Shown here one piece after another: positions 39,670 to 48,830 of a stretch of 64,000 bases of DNA (the first letter of the stretch is position 1; each line of letters starts with the position of its first letter). The notes beneath the pieces are model-generated. The model was not told where the DNA came from and searched no databases. It saw only the letters and a list, made by a program, of their open reading frames with translations. The position numbers and the translations under genes are program-made. The stretch is from Bacteroidota bacterium (GTDB lineage Bacteria; Bacteroidota; Bacteroidia; AKYH767-A; OLB10): assembly GCA_016709725.1 (NCBI GenBank), contig JADJMG010000007.1, forward strand, positions 124,001 to 188,000, written 5' to 3'.

Positions 39670-39845
39670 AAAAGGCTGCGCTTTGATAAATTTTCTCGCA
39701 AAGGCGCAGAGGCGCTAAGGCTGCGCTTTGCCAAATTTTCTCGCAAGGCGCAGAGGCACTAAGGCTGCACTTTGACAATTTTATTTTGAGAGACTTTGCG
39801 CCTTTGCGTCTTTGCGAGAAATAAAGCGAAGTGAAATTTGCGAGA
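39670..39845. repeat. CGCAAAGGCGCAGAGGCGCTAAG repeat cluster, two direct and one inverted copy
   Basis: Two direct copies of a unit of about 46 bases (TTTTCTCGCAAAGGCGCAGA...GCTGCGCTTTG) start near 39690 and 39737. An inverted copy (GCGCCTTTGCGTCTTTGCGAGAA) lies at 39796-39820. Together they can fold into a large imperfect stem-loop. This sequence family occurs as non-coding repeats in many bacterial genomes; its role is unknown. The rest of the 39558-39909 gap has no recognisable gene. Confidence 0.8.
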
Positions 39846-39856
39846 AAAAGCGAAAA

Positions 39857-39889
39857 AAAGAGCTAAAGAATTTCTTCTTCAGCTCTTTC
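39857..39889 (-). terminator. Intrinsic terminator after the YCF48-repeat gene
   Basis: An inverted repeat of about 14 base pairs (AAAGAGCT-AAAGAA against TTCTTC-AGCTCTTT), rich in A and T at its ends, lies 21 bases beyond the stop of the gene at 39910. On the minus strand it runs into a T-rich tract. Confidence 0.75.
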
Positions 39890-39909
39890 TAATTATAATA
39901 TTTCTTTCA

Positions 39910-42519
39910 TTACATCTTAATAAATTTCACGAGTGCCGGACGTTCACCTAAAATGGTTAGGTGATAAATTCCATTCGACAAATCGGAAACCGAAATTTCT
40001 AGTTTCTGTGAATCAATGTTGGTGATCGTTTTAACAATTCGACCCGTAATATCTGAAATTTGAATGTGATCAATTTCTTGGTAATTTCTGTTTTCTAAAG
40101 TGAGAATATCACGAGTAGGATTAGGATAAACTACATAGTAAAGTTGATTTCCGTTTTCTGCAATGCCACTGCAATTAAAGACAAATACATCGGTAATAGG
40201 TGATGTAAGACTACAAACACCATCACTAACTTGAACCGTATAGTCGCCGGTACTATCGACAACTAATGAATCCGCGGTCGCCCCTGTTAATAAAACGCCA
40301 TCCTTATACCATTGGTAGTTCCAGTTTATACCAGTGAAAGCGTATAGAGTAACCGAAGATCCGATGCAAAATGAAGTAGGTCCGCCTGGAGCAATATAAG
40401 CATCTGGTGAAGTACTAACGGTAAGTGGTAACGAATTTACTGGGCTCCACATGGGAGGACGGCTCGAAAATACTCGAATTAAATAATCACTTCCATCGGT
40501 TAAACCATTAGGAACATTAATTTGCACTGCGGTAGTTCCCGTTGCGTTCACAGAACCTAGGGTAGTAGGAAATGAAAAATCACCAAACTCATCTGACAAT
40601 TCGATTCTAAATTGGTTGCCTACATTCCAAGTGCCAATGGCATTGATGGCAAGCGTATAACTATTGTCGGTGCACAAGGTGTAAGAAGGTAAACTTAATT
40701 GCATATCATTGTTGCGAACAAGGATATTCGATAGCCCATCTCCAACGGCTAATGCTTTTGTACCGGATAAAATATCGATATCTTGAATAGGATCGTGATT
40801 AGGATTAATTTCTCGACTCCAAGCTACACCGCCACTAGCAGTACGATAAATTTCATTGCCTGAAGTAAACCATCCATTTTGTGGGTCTAAAAACTTGATG
40901 CATCCGATGTATTCATTACTGGTAGGCTGAGCATCCAATGTCCAGGTAGTTCCACCATCTGTTGTGGAGTAAACTTCGCCAATAAATGTTCCTACCCATC
41001 CGTTCATGGAATTTCTAAAATACATGGCAGTACATTCAAATGCACTTCCATTATTCACCAGATTCCATGAAAGACCATTGTCATAAGTAGTTATTAAGTA
41101 CGGTTGATCGGTTGCAATCACGATGGTATCAGTGCCGAAACATTGAATTTCTCTGAAGTTATATCCAATACCAGAAAAGGAAGTGGGTGAATCGATCCAC
41201 GTATCTCCGTTATTGGTTGAATACGCAAGTTTACCATCGGCACCACAAATATAAATTTTACCTCCACTAGCAGGCGCTATTCCATATAAACTTTCTCCAA
41301 TTCCGCTGAAAATAAAGTTCCAATTTGCACCACCATCTGTAGTTTTTACTATAGTTCCATTGGTGCCAATAGCAAGACCGGTAGTAGCGTTTATAAAATG
41401 GATATCATACAAATCTTCTCCACCTGCATTGCTGTTTTGAGTTGTCCAAGTTGTTCCTGCATTCGAAGTGGTTAAGATAGTTCCTCCAAATCCTGCGGCG
41501 AAGGCTGTTGTTGAGCTAACCGTTTTCACCGCTTGAAGAGGGAATTCCGCTATTCTACTAGAAAGGTCTATCCAATTTGTTCCTGTATTATTTGTTTTTT
41601 CAATAGTGCCAAATGAACCGCCAATAAAGTAGTTTAAACTCGTATTGGCAATGACTGTATTCACATCAAACCAAGTAAATGTAGAGTAGGGAGCCCAGGT
41701 TTGTCCGCCATCATCTGTTGAATAAACATTTCCGTATTCACATCCTGCAATACCTTTTAAATTATTTCCAAAATCAAGCGAAAGTAAATTAGCGCCATTG
41801 GATTGACCTGGATTAGTTATCGGTGAAAAATTGGTTCCGCCATTGTTACTGATGTAAATTGAATTTGCTGACGCTAAGTAAATATCATTATTGGTAGGCA
41901 TACTTACATCCACCAGGTCATCTCCAGAACCAAGTGTCAGTGTCGACCATGAATTACCATAGTCAGTAGTTTTCATTACTAATCCATTAGACCCAGCTAA
42001 GATTCCATTACCGCTAGGCATTACATGAATATCACTGATATCACCCAATGTACTGTTTAATACAATTGACCATAACGCACCTTTGTTGATGGTACGGTAA
42101 AGCTTAGAAGAACCAGTTCCGTTGGTTAATGAAATGAGTCCACTGTCTCTGTCGTACATGTGCAAAGCGGAGATAATTAAATTAGGAAAACGATAGTTAA
42201 CGGCCCAAGTTTGACCGCTATTCGTTGTGGTATATAAATCACTTCCAGCACCACAAAATCCATAAAGACTATCGGGGAATTGAATTTCGTTTATTCCTAA
42301 AGAAGTATTTACATACTGGGGAATCCATGTTGTACCACCATCTGTTGTTTTGATGACAGCTCCTTTTTCACCAGCAGCCCAACCTGTTGAAGTATTTAGA
42401 AAACTAAATTTCAATATATTATTGCCTTGTGGATTAGGGTGTTGCCACGACCATTGAGCGGAAGTTGAAATACTCAGAAGCAAGAAAAAACATAGAAGAG
42501 TAAGGGTAGATGATTTCAT
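39910..42519 (-). CDS. Large T9SS type A sorting-domain protein with YCF48/BNR-like repeats
   Basis: A secreted protein of about 870 residues. The signal peptide (LTLLCFFLLLSISTSAQ) precedes at least ten repeats ending in TTDGGTTW or close variants (KTTDGGTTWIPQ, TTNSGQTWAVN, KTTDYGNSWSTL, STDDGGQTWAP, STTDGGTTWTLD), the strand-turn motif of YCF48/Hcf136- and BNR-type propellers. Two Ig-like or PKD-like domains follow (PGGPTSFCIGSSVTLYA...). The T9SS tail starts VVYPNPTRDILTLENRN and ends LVKFIKM. It probably forms one or two seven-bladed propellers. The ligand is unknown. An upstream in-frame ATG at 42534 is an alternative start. Confidence 0.85.
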   Translation of the reverse strand: MKSSTLTLLCFFLLLSISTSAQWSWQHPNPQGNNILKFSFLNTSTGWAAGEKGAVIKTTDGGTTWIPQYVNTSLGINEIQFPDSLYGFCGAGSDLYTTTNSGQTWAVNYRFPNLIISALHMYDRDSGLISLTNGTGSSKLYRTINKGALWSIVLNSTLGDISDIHVMPSGNGILAGSNGLVMKTTDYGNSWSTLTLGSGDDLVDVSMPTNNDIYLASANSIYISNNGGTNFSPITNPGQSNGANLLSLDFGNNLKGIAGCEYGNVYSTDDGGQTWAPYSTFTWFDVNTVIANTSLNYFIGGSFGTIEKTNNTGTNWIDLSSRIAEFPLQAVKTVSSTTAFAAGFGGTILTTSNAGTTWTTQNSNAGGEDLYDIHFINATTGLAIGTNGTIVKTTDGGANWNFIFSGIGESLYGIAPASGGKIYICGADGKLAYSTNNGDTWIDSPTSFSGIGYNFREIQCFGTDTIVIATDQPYLITTYDNGLSWNLVNNGSAFECTAMYFRNSMNGWVGTFIGEVYSTTDGGTTWTLDAQPTSNEYIGCIKFLDPQNGWFTSGNEIYRTASGGVAWSREINPNHDPIQDIDILSGTKALAVGDGLSNILVRNNDMQLSLPSYTLCTDNSYTLAINAIGTWNVGNQFRIELSDEFGDFSFPTTLGSVNATGTTAVQINVPNGLTDGSDYLIRVFSSRPPMWSPVNSLPLTVSTSPDAYIAPGGPTSFCIGSSVTLYAFTGINWNYQWYKDGVLLTGATADSLVVDSTGDYTVQVSDGVCSLTSPITDVFVFNCSGIAENGNQLYYVVYPNPTRDILTLENRNYQEIDHIQISDITGRIVKTITNIDSQKLEISVSDLSNGIYHLTILGERPALVKFIKM

Positions 42520-42693
42520 ATTTGTTAAGTTCATGATATTTTTACGGAATAGAAGCTAAAATGTTAGCGTTGATTTTGATAAATAATTTATTAAATGATG
42601 AAAAGAAAGAACTACTAAAAAGCACCAAAAAAGTAAATTGAAGAGTTTACCATGATTTTATTACTGATGATAAAACCATCTAAAAAGATAGAA

Positions 42694-43314
42694 TTACTGC
42701 TCCGACGATTTCGATCTTTTATTCAGCTCATCTCTGATTTTGGAAGCCGTTTCATATGCTTCTTCATCAATCGCTCTCATCAACGACTCTTTTAATTCTT
42801 CACTACTTAAACTACCATAAGAATTTTCAGGGCTAGCTGCTTTTTTTGAACTGCTTTTCTTCGGGATACTTTTTGGTTTAATGTCTTCTGTGCTTTCACC
42901 TTCATCAAGCATTACACCTGCTGAAGCTAGAATAAATTCATAGGTATAAATTGGGCAATTAAATCGCACCGCCATCGCAATGGCATCGGAAGTACGTGCA
43001 TCAATTTCTCTCACATCCCCATTCTCGTTATTGCAAATTAACTTGGCGTAGAAAATACCTTCTTTCAAATTGTAGACGATCACTTCATCGATTTTGATTC
43101 CATATTCATCCGAAAAATTCTTAAACAGGTCATGAGTGAGTGGGCGGGATGGCTGCATGTTTTCCAATTCTACTGCAATAGCTTGCGCTTCGTACCCTCC
43201 AATGATGATAGGCAATCTTCTCTTTCCGTCAGTCTCCCCGAGTATTAAAGCATAAGCACCACTCTGTGTTTGACTATAAGAAAGTCCAATAATCTCCAGT
43301 TTAATTTTTTTCAT
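42694..43314 (-). CDS. Bifunctional nuclease family protein (DUF151) with UvrB/UvrC-like tail
   Basis: A 206-residue protein. The N-terminal domain (about residues 5-135) is the BFN/DUF151 fold (LPIIIGGYEAQAIAVELENMQPSRPLTHDL, then DARTSDAIAMAVRFNCPIY). After a low-complexity linker rich in lysine and serine comes a short UvrC-interaction-type helical hairpin (LMRAIDEEAYETASKIRDELNKR). Plant members have nuclease activity. The bacterial function is uncertain, and the domain combination is common in Bacteroidota. It sits just downstream of etfA on the same strand with about a 29-base gap. Confidence 0.88.
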   Translation of the reverse strand: MKKIKLEIIGLSYSQTQSGAYALILGETDGKRRLPIIIGGYEAQAIAVELENMQPSRPLTHDLFKNFSDEYGIKIDEVIVYNLKEGIFYAKLICNNENGDVREIDARTSDAIAMAVRFNCPIYTYEFILASAGVMLDEGESTEDIKPKSIPKKSSSKKAASPENSYGSLSSEELKESLMRAIDEEAYETASKIRDELNKRSKSSEQ

Positions 43315-43343
43315 ATTAAGCTATGTGAAGGTAATAAAAAAAA

Positions 43344-44320
43344 TTAAGCGTGGGTTGCTTTGAACTCTTTTATGGCTTCTATTAATTTAGGTACTACATC
43401 AAAAGCATCACCAACAATACCATAATCGGCGGCTTTGAAAAAGGAGCTTCCGGATCTTTATTGATGACAACAATGACCTTTGAAGAACTTACTCCAGCCA
43501 AATGCTGGATCGCCCCTGAAATGCCAATAGCAATGTATAAATTAGGACTTACCGCAATTCCGGTTTGTCCAACGTGTTCACTATGAGGACGCCAGTGTGC
43601 GTCGCTTACCGGCTTAGAACAAGCAGTAGCAGCACCTAATAAATCGGCCAATTCTTCAATCATTCCCCAATTCTCAGGTCCTTTCAATCCACGTCCAGCA
43701 GAAACAACAATTTCCGCTTCTGGTAAGGAAACTTTATCAGCAGCTTGTATAATCTCTTTAACAATGGTACGAAAGTCAGTGTCTTTCACAGCAGGCGCAA
43801 AAGCTTCAACCAAGGCTGGCTGTGCATTTTCAGCAATTGGAAAGGAATTAGGATTAAGAGCGATCACCTTGTTGGCAGCACTCATGCTCACATCAGCAAA
43901 AGCTTTTCCCGAAAAAGCTCCTTTGCGAACGGTAAAAGCACCATCGTTGGTTGGCAAACTAATGGCGCCATCAACATACGCCGCTTGTAATTTCACAGCT
44001 AGCCGCGGTGCTAATGCTTTACCAGAAAATGTTGCGGATAAAACCACCACATCTGAAGAAAGAGATTTAGCAGCTTCAGCAATCACAGAGGCATAGGCCT
44101 GGTTGACGAAACTATGCATCTGAGCGGTATTCACCGTCAGAATTTTCTTGATCCCGTATTTAGCTAGCTTTTCTAATTCCTCGTTCGATACTTCTCCAAT
44201 AGAAATCGCATAAGCATCCGTATTCAACATGCTCGCAACGGAGTATGCGTAGGATGCAGCTTCAAAACTCGATTTCTTTAATTTTCCTTTACTGTTTTCG
44301 GCGTATATAAGTACTGACAT
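43344..44320 (-). CDS. etfA: Electron transfer flavoprotein subunit alpha, one frameshift
   Basis: FAD-binding subunit of the electron transfer flavoprotein, which passes electrons from acyl-CoA and other dehydrogenases to the quinone pool. The C-terminal FAD domain is clear (SAGRGLKGPENWGMIEELADLLGAA, HVGQTGIAVSPNLYIAIGISGAIQHLAG). The frame as given ends prematurely at 43394. One extra base in the five-A run at 43438-43442 (plus strand) restores DPEAPFFKAADYGIVGDAFD and an ending at 43344. The natural protein is therefore full length at about 325 residues. It lies 23 bases behind etfB. Confidence 0.93.
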
Positions 44321-44343
44321 GTTCTTGTGTTTTCTGGATTAAA

Positions 44344-45081
44344 TTAAATAGCCTTTGCTTCTGAATGGAGTAAGTCTACGAGCTTGTTCACCTCATCGGC
44401 ATTCACCAATTTCACCTGGCCACGAGCCTCTGGCTTTTCGAACTTGATGATGTTTTGCAAATTCGGTACTTCTACAGGCTCCACCACCGTTAATGGTTTA
44501 GTACGGGCACTCATAATTCCTCTCATGTTTGGAATTCGAGGCTCTGCCATTCCTTCTGATGCACTTGCAATAAGCGGAAGTGGACAAGAAATCACTTCTT
44601 TTCCACCTTCAATTTCTCTTTCTAAGGTTGCCGTTCCACCGTCAACCTGTAATGATTTTACGATGGAAATATTAGGAAGGTCAAGCATTTCTCCTAGTAA
44701 GGAAGCGACCTGAGCGCCGTTATAATCGATGGATTCACGTCCGGTTAAAATCAAATCAAAACCTTGATCTTTAGCATAAGCTGCAATTTGTGTAGCAACA
44801 AAAAAAGCATCACGAGGAACACTGTTGATTCGTACTGCATCCGTTGCCCCAATGGCTAATGCTTTACGAATCGTTGCATCAGTACTTGGATCACCAATAT
44901 TGATTACGGTTACTGATCCACCTTGAGCTTCTGTTAATTCTAAGGCTCTTGTTAACGCAATTTCATCGTATGGATTTATAATAAACTGAACACCAGTTGC
45001 ATTAAACGAAGTTTTGTCGTCGTTGAAGTTGATTTTGGTGGTCGTGTCGGGCACATTACTGATGCAAACAAGTACTTTCAT
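44344..45081 (-). CDS. etfB: Electron transfer flavoprotein subunit beta
   Basis: AMP-binding subunit of the electron transfer flavoprotein; forms the heterodimer with EtfA. It has KVLVCISNVPDTTTKI at the N-terminus, the AMP-binding LILTGRESIDYNGAQV, and the LPLIASASEGMAEPRIPNMRGIM recognition loop. 245 residues, normal. A -7 box (TAGATTTG) lies 22 bases upstream, and the gene is divergent from the small TPR-like gene at 45195. Confidence 0.95.
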   Translation of the reverse strand: MKVLVCISNVPDTTTKINFNDDKTSFNATGVQFIINPYDEIALTRALELTEAQGGSVTVINIGDPSTDATIRKALAIGATDAVRINSVPRDAFFVATQIAAYAKDQGFDLILTGRESIDYNGAQVASLLGEMLDLPNISIVKSLQVDGGTATLEREIEGGKEVISCPLPLIASASEGMAEPRIPNMRGIMSARTKPLTVVEPVEVPNLQNIIKFEKPEARGQVKLVNADEVNKLVDLLHSEAKAI

Positions 45082-45103
45082 TTCTTATCTTTTTTTCAAA
45101 GTG

Positions 45104-45111
45104 CAAATCTA
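45104..45111 (-). promoter_or_regulatory. -7 promoter box (TAGATTTG) for etfBA
   Basis: Exact TAnnTTTG match on the minus strand. A TTG at 45132-45134, 20 bases further upstream, fits the -33 element. The leader would be about 15-20 bases. Confidence 0.6.
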
Positions 45112-45180
45112 CTCTATACTCAACAAATAGCCAATTAGATTCACGTTTATCCTTACATTTTATCACAGATGGATAAATCG

Positions 45181-45188
45181 TATTTTTG
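45181..45188 (+). promoter_or_regulatory. -7 promoter box (TATTTTTG), leaderless configuration
   Basis: Exact TAnnTTTG match ending six bases before the ATG at 45195, so the transcript would begin at or immediately before the start codon. Confidence 0.5.
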
Positions 45189-45194
45189 CAGACT

Positions 45195-45512
45195 ATGAAC
45201 CAAGAACGTATCCAACAATTGACAGAAATGTTAGTTGATGATCCGACCGATTCCTTTTGTAGATACGCCCTAGCTCTTGAGTTTGCGAGTGACCCATCTT
45301 CCAGAAAACAAGCCATTGAAGAGCTCGAGCTATTAAAGAAAAATGATCCAAATTATCTTGCGTTGTATTATCAATTAGGACTTTTATACCATCAAGAACA
45401 ACAAATGAATGAAGCGAAACAAGTGTTAATGGAAGGATTGAGTCTGGCGAAGGAGCAAGGGAATACACATACCTATTCTGAGTTGGAGTTTCTGCTGGAG
45501 GATGTAGAATAA
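45195..45512 (+). CDS. Small tetratricopeptide-like protein
   Basis: A protein of about 105 residues made of TPR-like helices (PTDSFCRYALALEFASD, YLALYYQLGLLYHQEQQMNEAKQVLMEGL). No signal peptide or membrane segment. The ATG at 45195 is favoured because a -7 box ends six bases upstream and the nine bases from an earlier in-frame ATG at 45186 overlap that box. Acidic C-terminus. The function is unknown; a small adaptor is plausible. It is divergent from etfB and precedes pdhB with about a 140-base gap. Confidence 0.7.
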   Translation: MNQERIQQLTEMLVDDPTDSFCRYALALEFASDPSSRKQAIEELELLKKNDPNYLALYYQLGLLYHQEQQMNEAKQVLMEGLSLAKEQGNTHTYSELEFLLEDVE

Positions 45513-45624
45513 AATTTAGTAAATTGTAAATGAATTAAATATATAGTTTAATTAAATTATTAGATTAATTAATATTTCCAAAATCAATCGCTATATTTCC
45601 TTATGATGGAATAGCACAAAAACC

Positions 45625-45632
45625 TACTTTTG
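45625..45632 (+). promoter_or_regulatory. -7 promoter box (TACTTTTG) for pdhB
   Basis: Exact TAnnTTTG match, 22 bases before the pdhB ATG at 45655. Confidence 0.6.
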
Positions 45633-45654
45633 TACCACCGAATAAAATAAATCC

Positions 45655-46638
45655 ATGAGAGAAATTCAATTTAGAGAAGCCCTTAGAGAAGCATTGTCAG
45701 AAGAAATGCGTCGCGATGAAAAAGTGTTTTTAATGGGCGAAGAGGTAGCTCAATATAATGGAGCTTATAAAGTGAGTCAAGGAATGTTGGATGAATTTGG
45801 ACCCAAGCGTGTAATAGATACGCCCATTGCCGAGCTAGGATTTGCGGGGATTGGTGTTGGCGCTGCCATGAATGGTTTACGTCCGATTATTGAATTCATG
45901 ACTTTTAATTTTTCGTTGGTAGCCATCGATCAGGTGATCAATTCTGCAGCGAAGATGATGAGCATGAGTGGTGGTAATTTTACAGTTCCCATCGTTTTCC
46001 GTGGACCTACGGGTTCTGCTGGAATGTTGAGTTCACAGCATAGCCAAGCTTTTGAGAATTGGTATGCAAACTGTCCGGGATTGAAGGTGGTAGTACCATC
46101 TAATCCCGCCGATGCAAAAGGTTTATTGAAAGCTGCCATCCGCGATAATGATCCTGTAATTTTTATGGAGTCGGAGCAAATGTATGGTGACAAAGGAATG
46201 GTTCCCGAAGGTGAATATGTGATGCCGATTGGTGTAGCCGATATCAAGAGAGCAGGAACTGATGTTACCATTGTGTCTTTCGGTAAAATGATGAAAATCG
46301 CTTTGAAAGCAGCCGAAGAATTGGAAGCCGAGCAAATCAGTGCTGAAGTCATCGATTTACGTTCGGTTCGACCAATCGACTATAACATGATTGTGGATTC
46401 GGTGAAAAAGACGAATAGATTAGTGATTGTAGAAGAAAGCTGGCCATTGGCATCTATTGCTTCCGAAATATCCTTCATGGTACAAAAGCGTGCTTTCGAT
46501 TATTTAGATGCTCCCATTTTGCGTGTGATGGGCGGCGACGTTCCATTACCTTACGCACCAACATTGATTGAAGCCTACCTTCCTAACCCAGCTAGAGTAA
46601 TTAAGGCAGTGAAGGAAGTGATGTATATGAAAGCTTAG
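45655..46638 (+). CDS. pdhB: Pyruvate dehydrogenase E1 component subunit beta
   Basis: The beta chain of the E1 heterotetramer that decarboxylates pyruvate with thiamine diphosphate. It begins MREIQFREALREALSEEM and has FLMGEEVAQYNGAYKVSQG, with the catalytic glutamate region of the transketolase-like pyrimidine domain. The PIVFRGPTGSAGMLSSQHSQAFENWYANCPGLKVVVPS segment and the C-terminal RPIDYNMIVDSVKKTNRLVIVEE are standard. 327 residues. The alpha-subunit gene and the E2 gene are not adjacent, as is common in Bacteroidota. A related branched-chain complex cannot be fully excluded. Confidence 0.92.
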   Translation: MREIQFREALREALSEEMRRDEKVFLMGEEVAQYNGAYKVSQGMLDEFGPKRVIDTPIAELGFAGIGVGAAMNGLRPIIEFMTFNFSLVAIDQVINSAAKMMSMSGGNFTVPIVFRGPTGSAGMLSSQHSQAFENWYANCPGLKVVVPSNPADAKGLLKAAIRDNDPVIFMESEQMYGDKGMVPEGEYVMPIGVADIKRAGTDVTIVSFGKMMKIALKAAEELEAEQISAEVIDLRSVRPIDYNMIVDSVKKTNRLVIVEESWPLASIASEISFMVQKRAFDYLDAPILRVMGGDVPLPYAPTLIEAYLPNPARVIKAVKEVMYMKA

Positions 46639-46661
46639 TTAACTGCCAACAACAAGCTGCC

Positions 46662-46985
46662 ATCGACAAGCTCAGGCAGCCCAAGCAACTTGGCAATTGA
46701 TTAAATTTTGGCCTTCGCTCTCATACTCTTGCTCAATCTGTAACCTGGGGCTCTCGAGGTGTTGGCTGAGGCTCTCGAGGCCAACCAATTGCTGCCCGCG
46801 AGTTCCCTCGGGCAGCGGACAAATCTCGATGTTGGCTCCCATCGGCAGGCTCAGGAAGCACAGGCAGCAAAAGCAACTTGGCAATTGATTTAATTTTGGT
46901 CTACACTCTCACACTCTTACTCAATCTGTAACCTGAGGCTATCGAGGTGTTGGCTGAGGCTTTCGAGGCCAACCATAGGCTGCCA
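46662..46985. repeat. GC-rich direct repeat pair with hairpin between pdhB and T9SS gene
   Basis: Two copies of about 115 bases, 46675-46790 and 46862-46976, agree at roughly nine bases in ten. Both contain GGCAGC, AGCAACTTGGCAATTGATT, a run like CTCAATCTGTAACCTG and an ending GAGGTGTTGGCTGAGG..CGAGGCCAACCA. Between them lies a perfect eight-base-stem hairpin (GCTGCCCG...CGGGCAGC, 46791-46816). The composition is clearly more GC-rich than the neighbourhood. No gene fits here, and nothing else was recognised up to 47139. Confidence 0.75.
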
Positions 46986-47139
46986 TCAGCAATCTAAGGG
47001 TGCAAACTCATTCTCTAATAACAGGAGTCATTTTCATTCAAGTGTCCTTAGCGACCATAGTGACTTAGTATCGAAATTTGATGCCTGAATATCTGATGTG
47101 GAATTCTTAACTTGCGTCTTCATTCATCTGAACAGAATA

Positions 47140-48758
47140 ATGAAATCAATCTTTACTTATTTTTATTTTCATTTATGGGATTCCATATCCAAGCCCAAAC
47201 TCTTTATCCTTTCTCCAACAAAAATTTGGGAGGGACTCAGTCTGATGTTCCAATTGGGTTCGAGCAATTACCTGATAGCGGTTATATTATTTTGGCTTCT
47301 TCGAGTTCAAATATGGGATTTGATAAGAGCCAAAATAATAGGGATCCTTCAGGAATGAGCTCCGATTTTTGGTTGATCCGTTTGGATAAGAATGGAAATA
47401 AACTCTGGGATAAAACCATTGGTGGATCTTCTTCCGACCGTCCTGCCGCTCTCCTTGTTTTGGCAGATGGATATGTTTTGAGTGGAACATCTTCGTCAGG
47501 AATTAGTGGTGAGAAAACGGATAGCGTGCGAGGAGGTGATGACTTTTGGATTGTAAAAACCGATTTGCTAGGGAATGTGATGTGGGATCGAACCGTGGGT
47601 GGACTCAGTAATGATGAACTTACCTGCATGGCTTACACAACCGATCATCATCTAGTTTTGGGCGGATGGACGCTGAGTCCCATTGGTGCCGATAAAATCA
47701 GTGCTCCCTTTGGCGACTTCGATTTCTGGTGGGTGAAGCTCGATACATTGGGTAATTTCATCTTGGAAAAAACGTTGGGCGGATTACTTGGTGACAATTG
47801 TTTTGGGATGACACCCACCACTGATAACGGTGTAATTATGGCGGGGTATAGTAATTCGCCCGTTTCATTTACTAAAACTCAACCTTCTCAAGGATTATAT
47901 GACTATTGGGTGTTAAAAGTGGATAGCGTAGGTCGAAAAATTTGGGATAAAACCATCGGTGGACAAGGTGACGATTATGCTTTTTCTGTTTGTTCTATGC
48001 CCGGACTCAATAATGGATATGTTGTTGGTGGATTTTCTTTTTCAGGGATCAGTGGAAATAAATCGGAAGCCAATCGTGGGCAAGACGATTTTTGGGCTAT
48101 TCGAATTACAACACTAGGAAATGTAGTTTGGGACAAAACCTTCGGCGGAGATTTAGAAGATGAATTGTCAAGGGTGATGATCTCTCGACAAAACGAAATT
48201 TTATTGAGCGGAACATCTTATTCAAACTTGAGCGGTGATAAAACGGAAATGAATCTGGGAGCAGAACAAACTTGGATGGTGCTATGCGATACATCCGGCA
48301 ATAAAATTTTAGATAAAACTTTTTTTACGACAGGACACGATGAATATGGTCAAGTGATATCAGATTTTCAGGGATGTTACACCAGTATCAACTATACCAT
48401 CTCCGATACGGGAGGATATCGAACTTTTAATAATAATGGTGGCGGTGATATTTGGATCAGTAAAGTTTGTCCGTTCTCTGTTGGAGTGGAAGAAGTGAGA
48501 TCTGAGAAACAGAGTATGAGTGCTTTTTACAATAATTCAACCGGAATGCTTGAGGTTACCACTAATGGTCCATCTTCTAATAATTCAATTTTTCAAATTT
48601 ACAGTGTTAATGGACAATTGATGATGGAAGAGGGATTCGATTCAATAAATAGTCCATTCAAAATTAATTTTAATGTGGAGGGATGGACTTCCAATGTTTA
48701 TTTCTTGCGTTGGATTTCTGAAAATGAAAATACATCCATTAAATTTATTAAAAATTAA
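47140..48758 (+). CDS. T9SS-type exported protein with six DFW-type repeats, frameshift in signal peptide
   Basis: A secreted protein of about 540 residues. The ATG at 47140 begins MKSIFTYFYF; the rest of the signal peptide (FMGFHIQAQ) is in another frame. One extra base in the T run at 47166-47169 joins them, so the gene is probably intact. The body contains six repeats of about 58 residues, each with D-F-W-x(I/V)-K/R, L/G-G-N and WDKTIGG-like ends (for example SDFWLIRLDKNGNKLWDKTI, DDFWAIRITTLGNVVWDKTF). They probably form a propeller. A C-terminal sorting-type tail (IFQIYSVNGQLMMEE ... TSIKFIKN) suggests T9SS export. Function unknown. Confidence 0.8.
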
Positions 48759-48782
48759 TAGAAACCGAGAGTATTTAAAATA

Positions 48783-48812
48783 CAAAGAGACAGATTTCAA
48801 TCTGTCTCTTTG
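48783..48812. terminator. Bidirectional terminator
   Basis: A perfect 12-13 base inverted repeat (CAAAGAGACAGAT and its complement) with a four-base loop lies between the T9SS repeat gene (plus) and the Spy-like gene (minus), whose 3' ends face each other. Confidence 0.85.
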
Positions 48813-48830
48813 CATTTTAAATTATAAATC

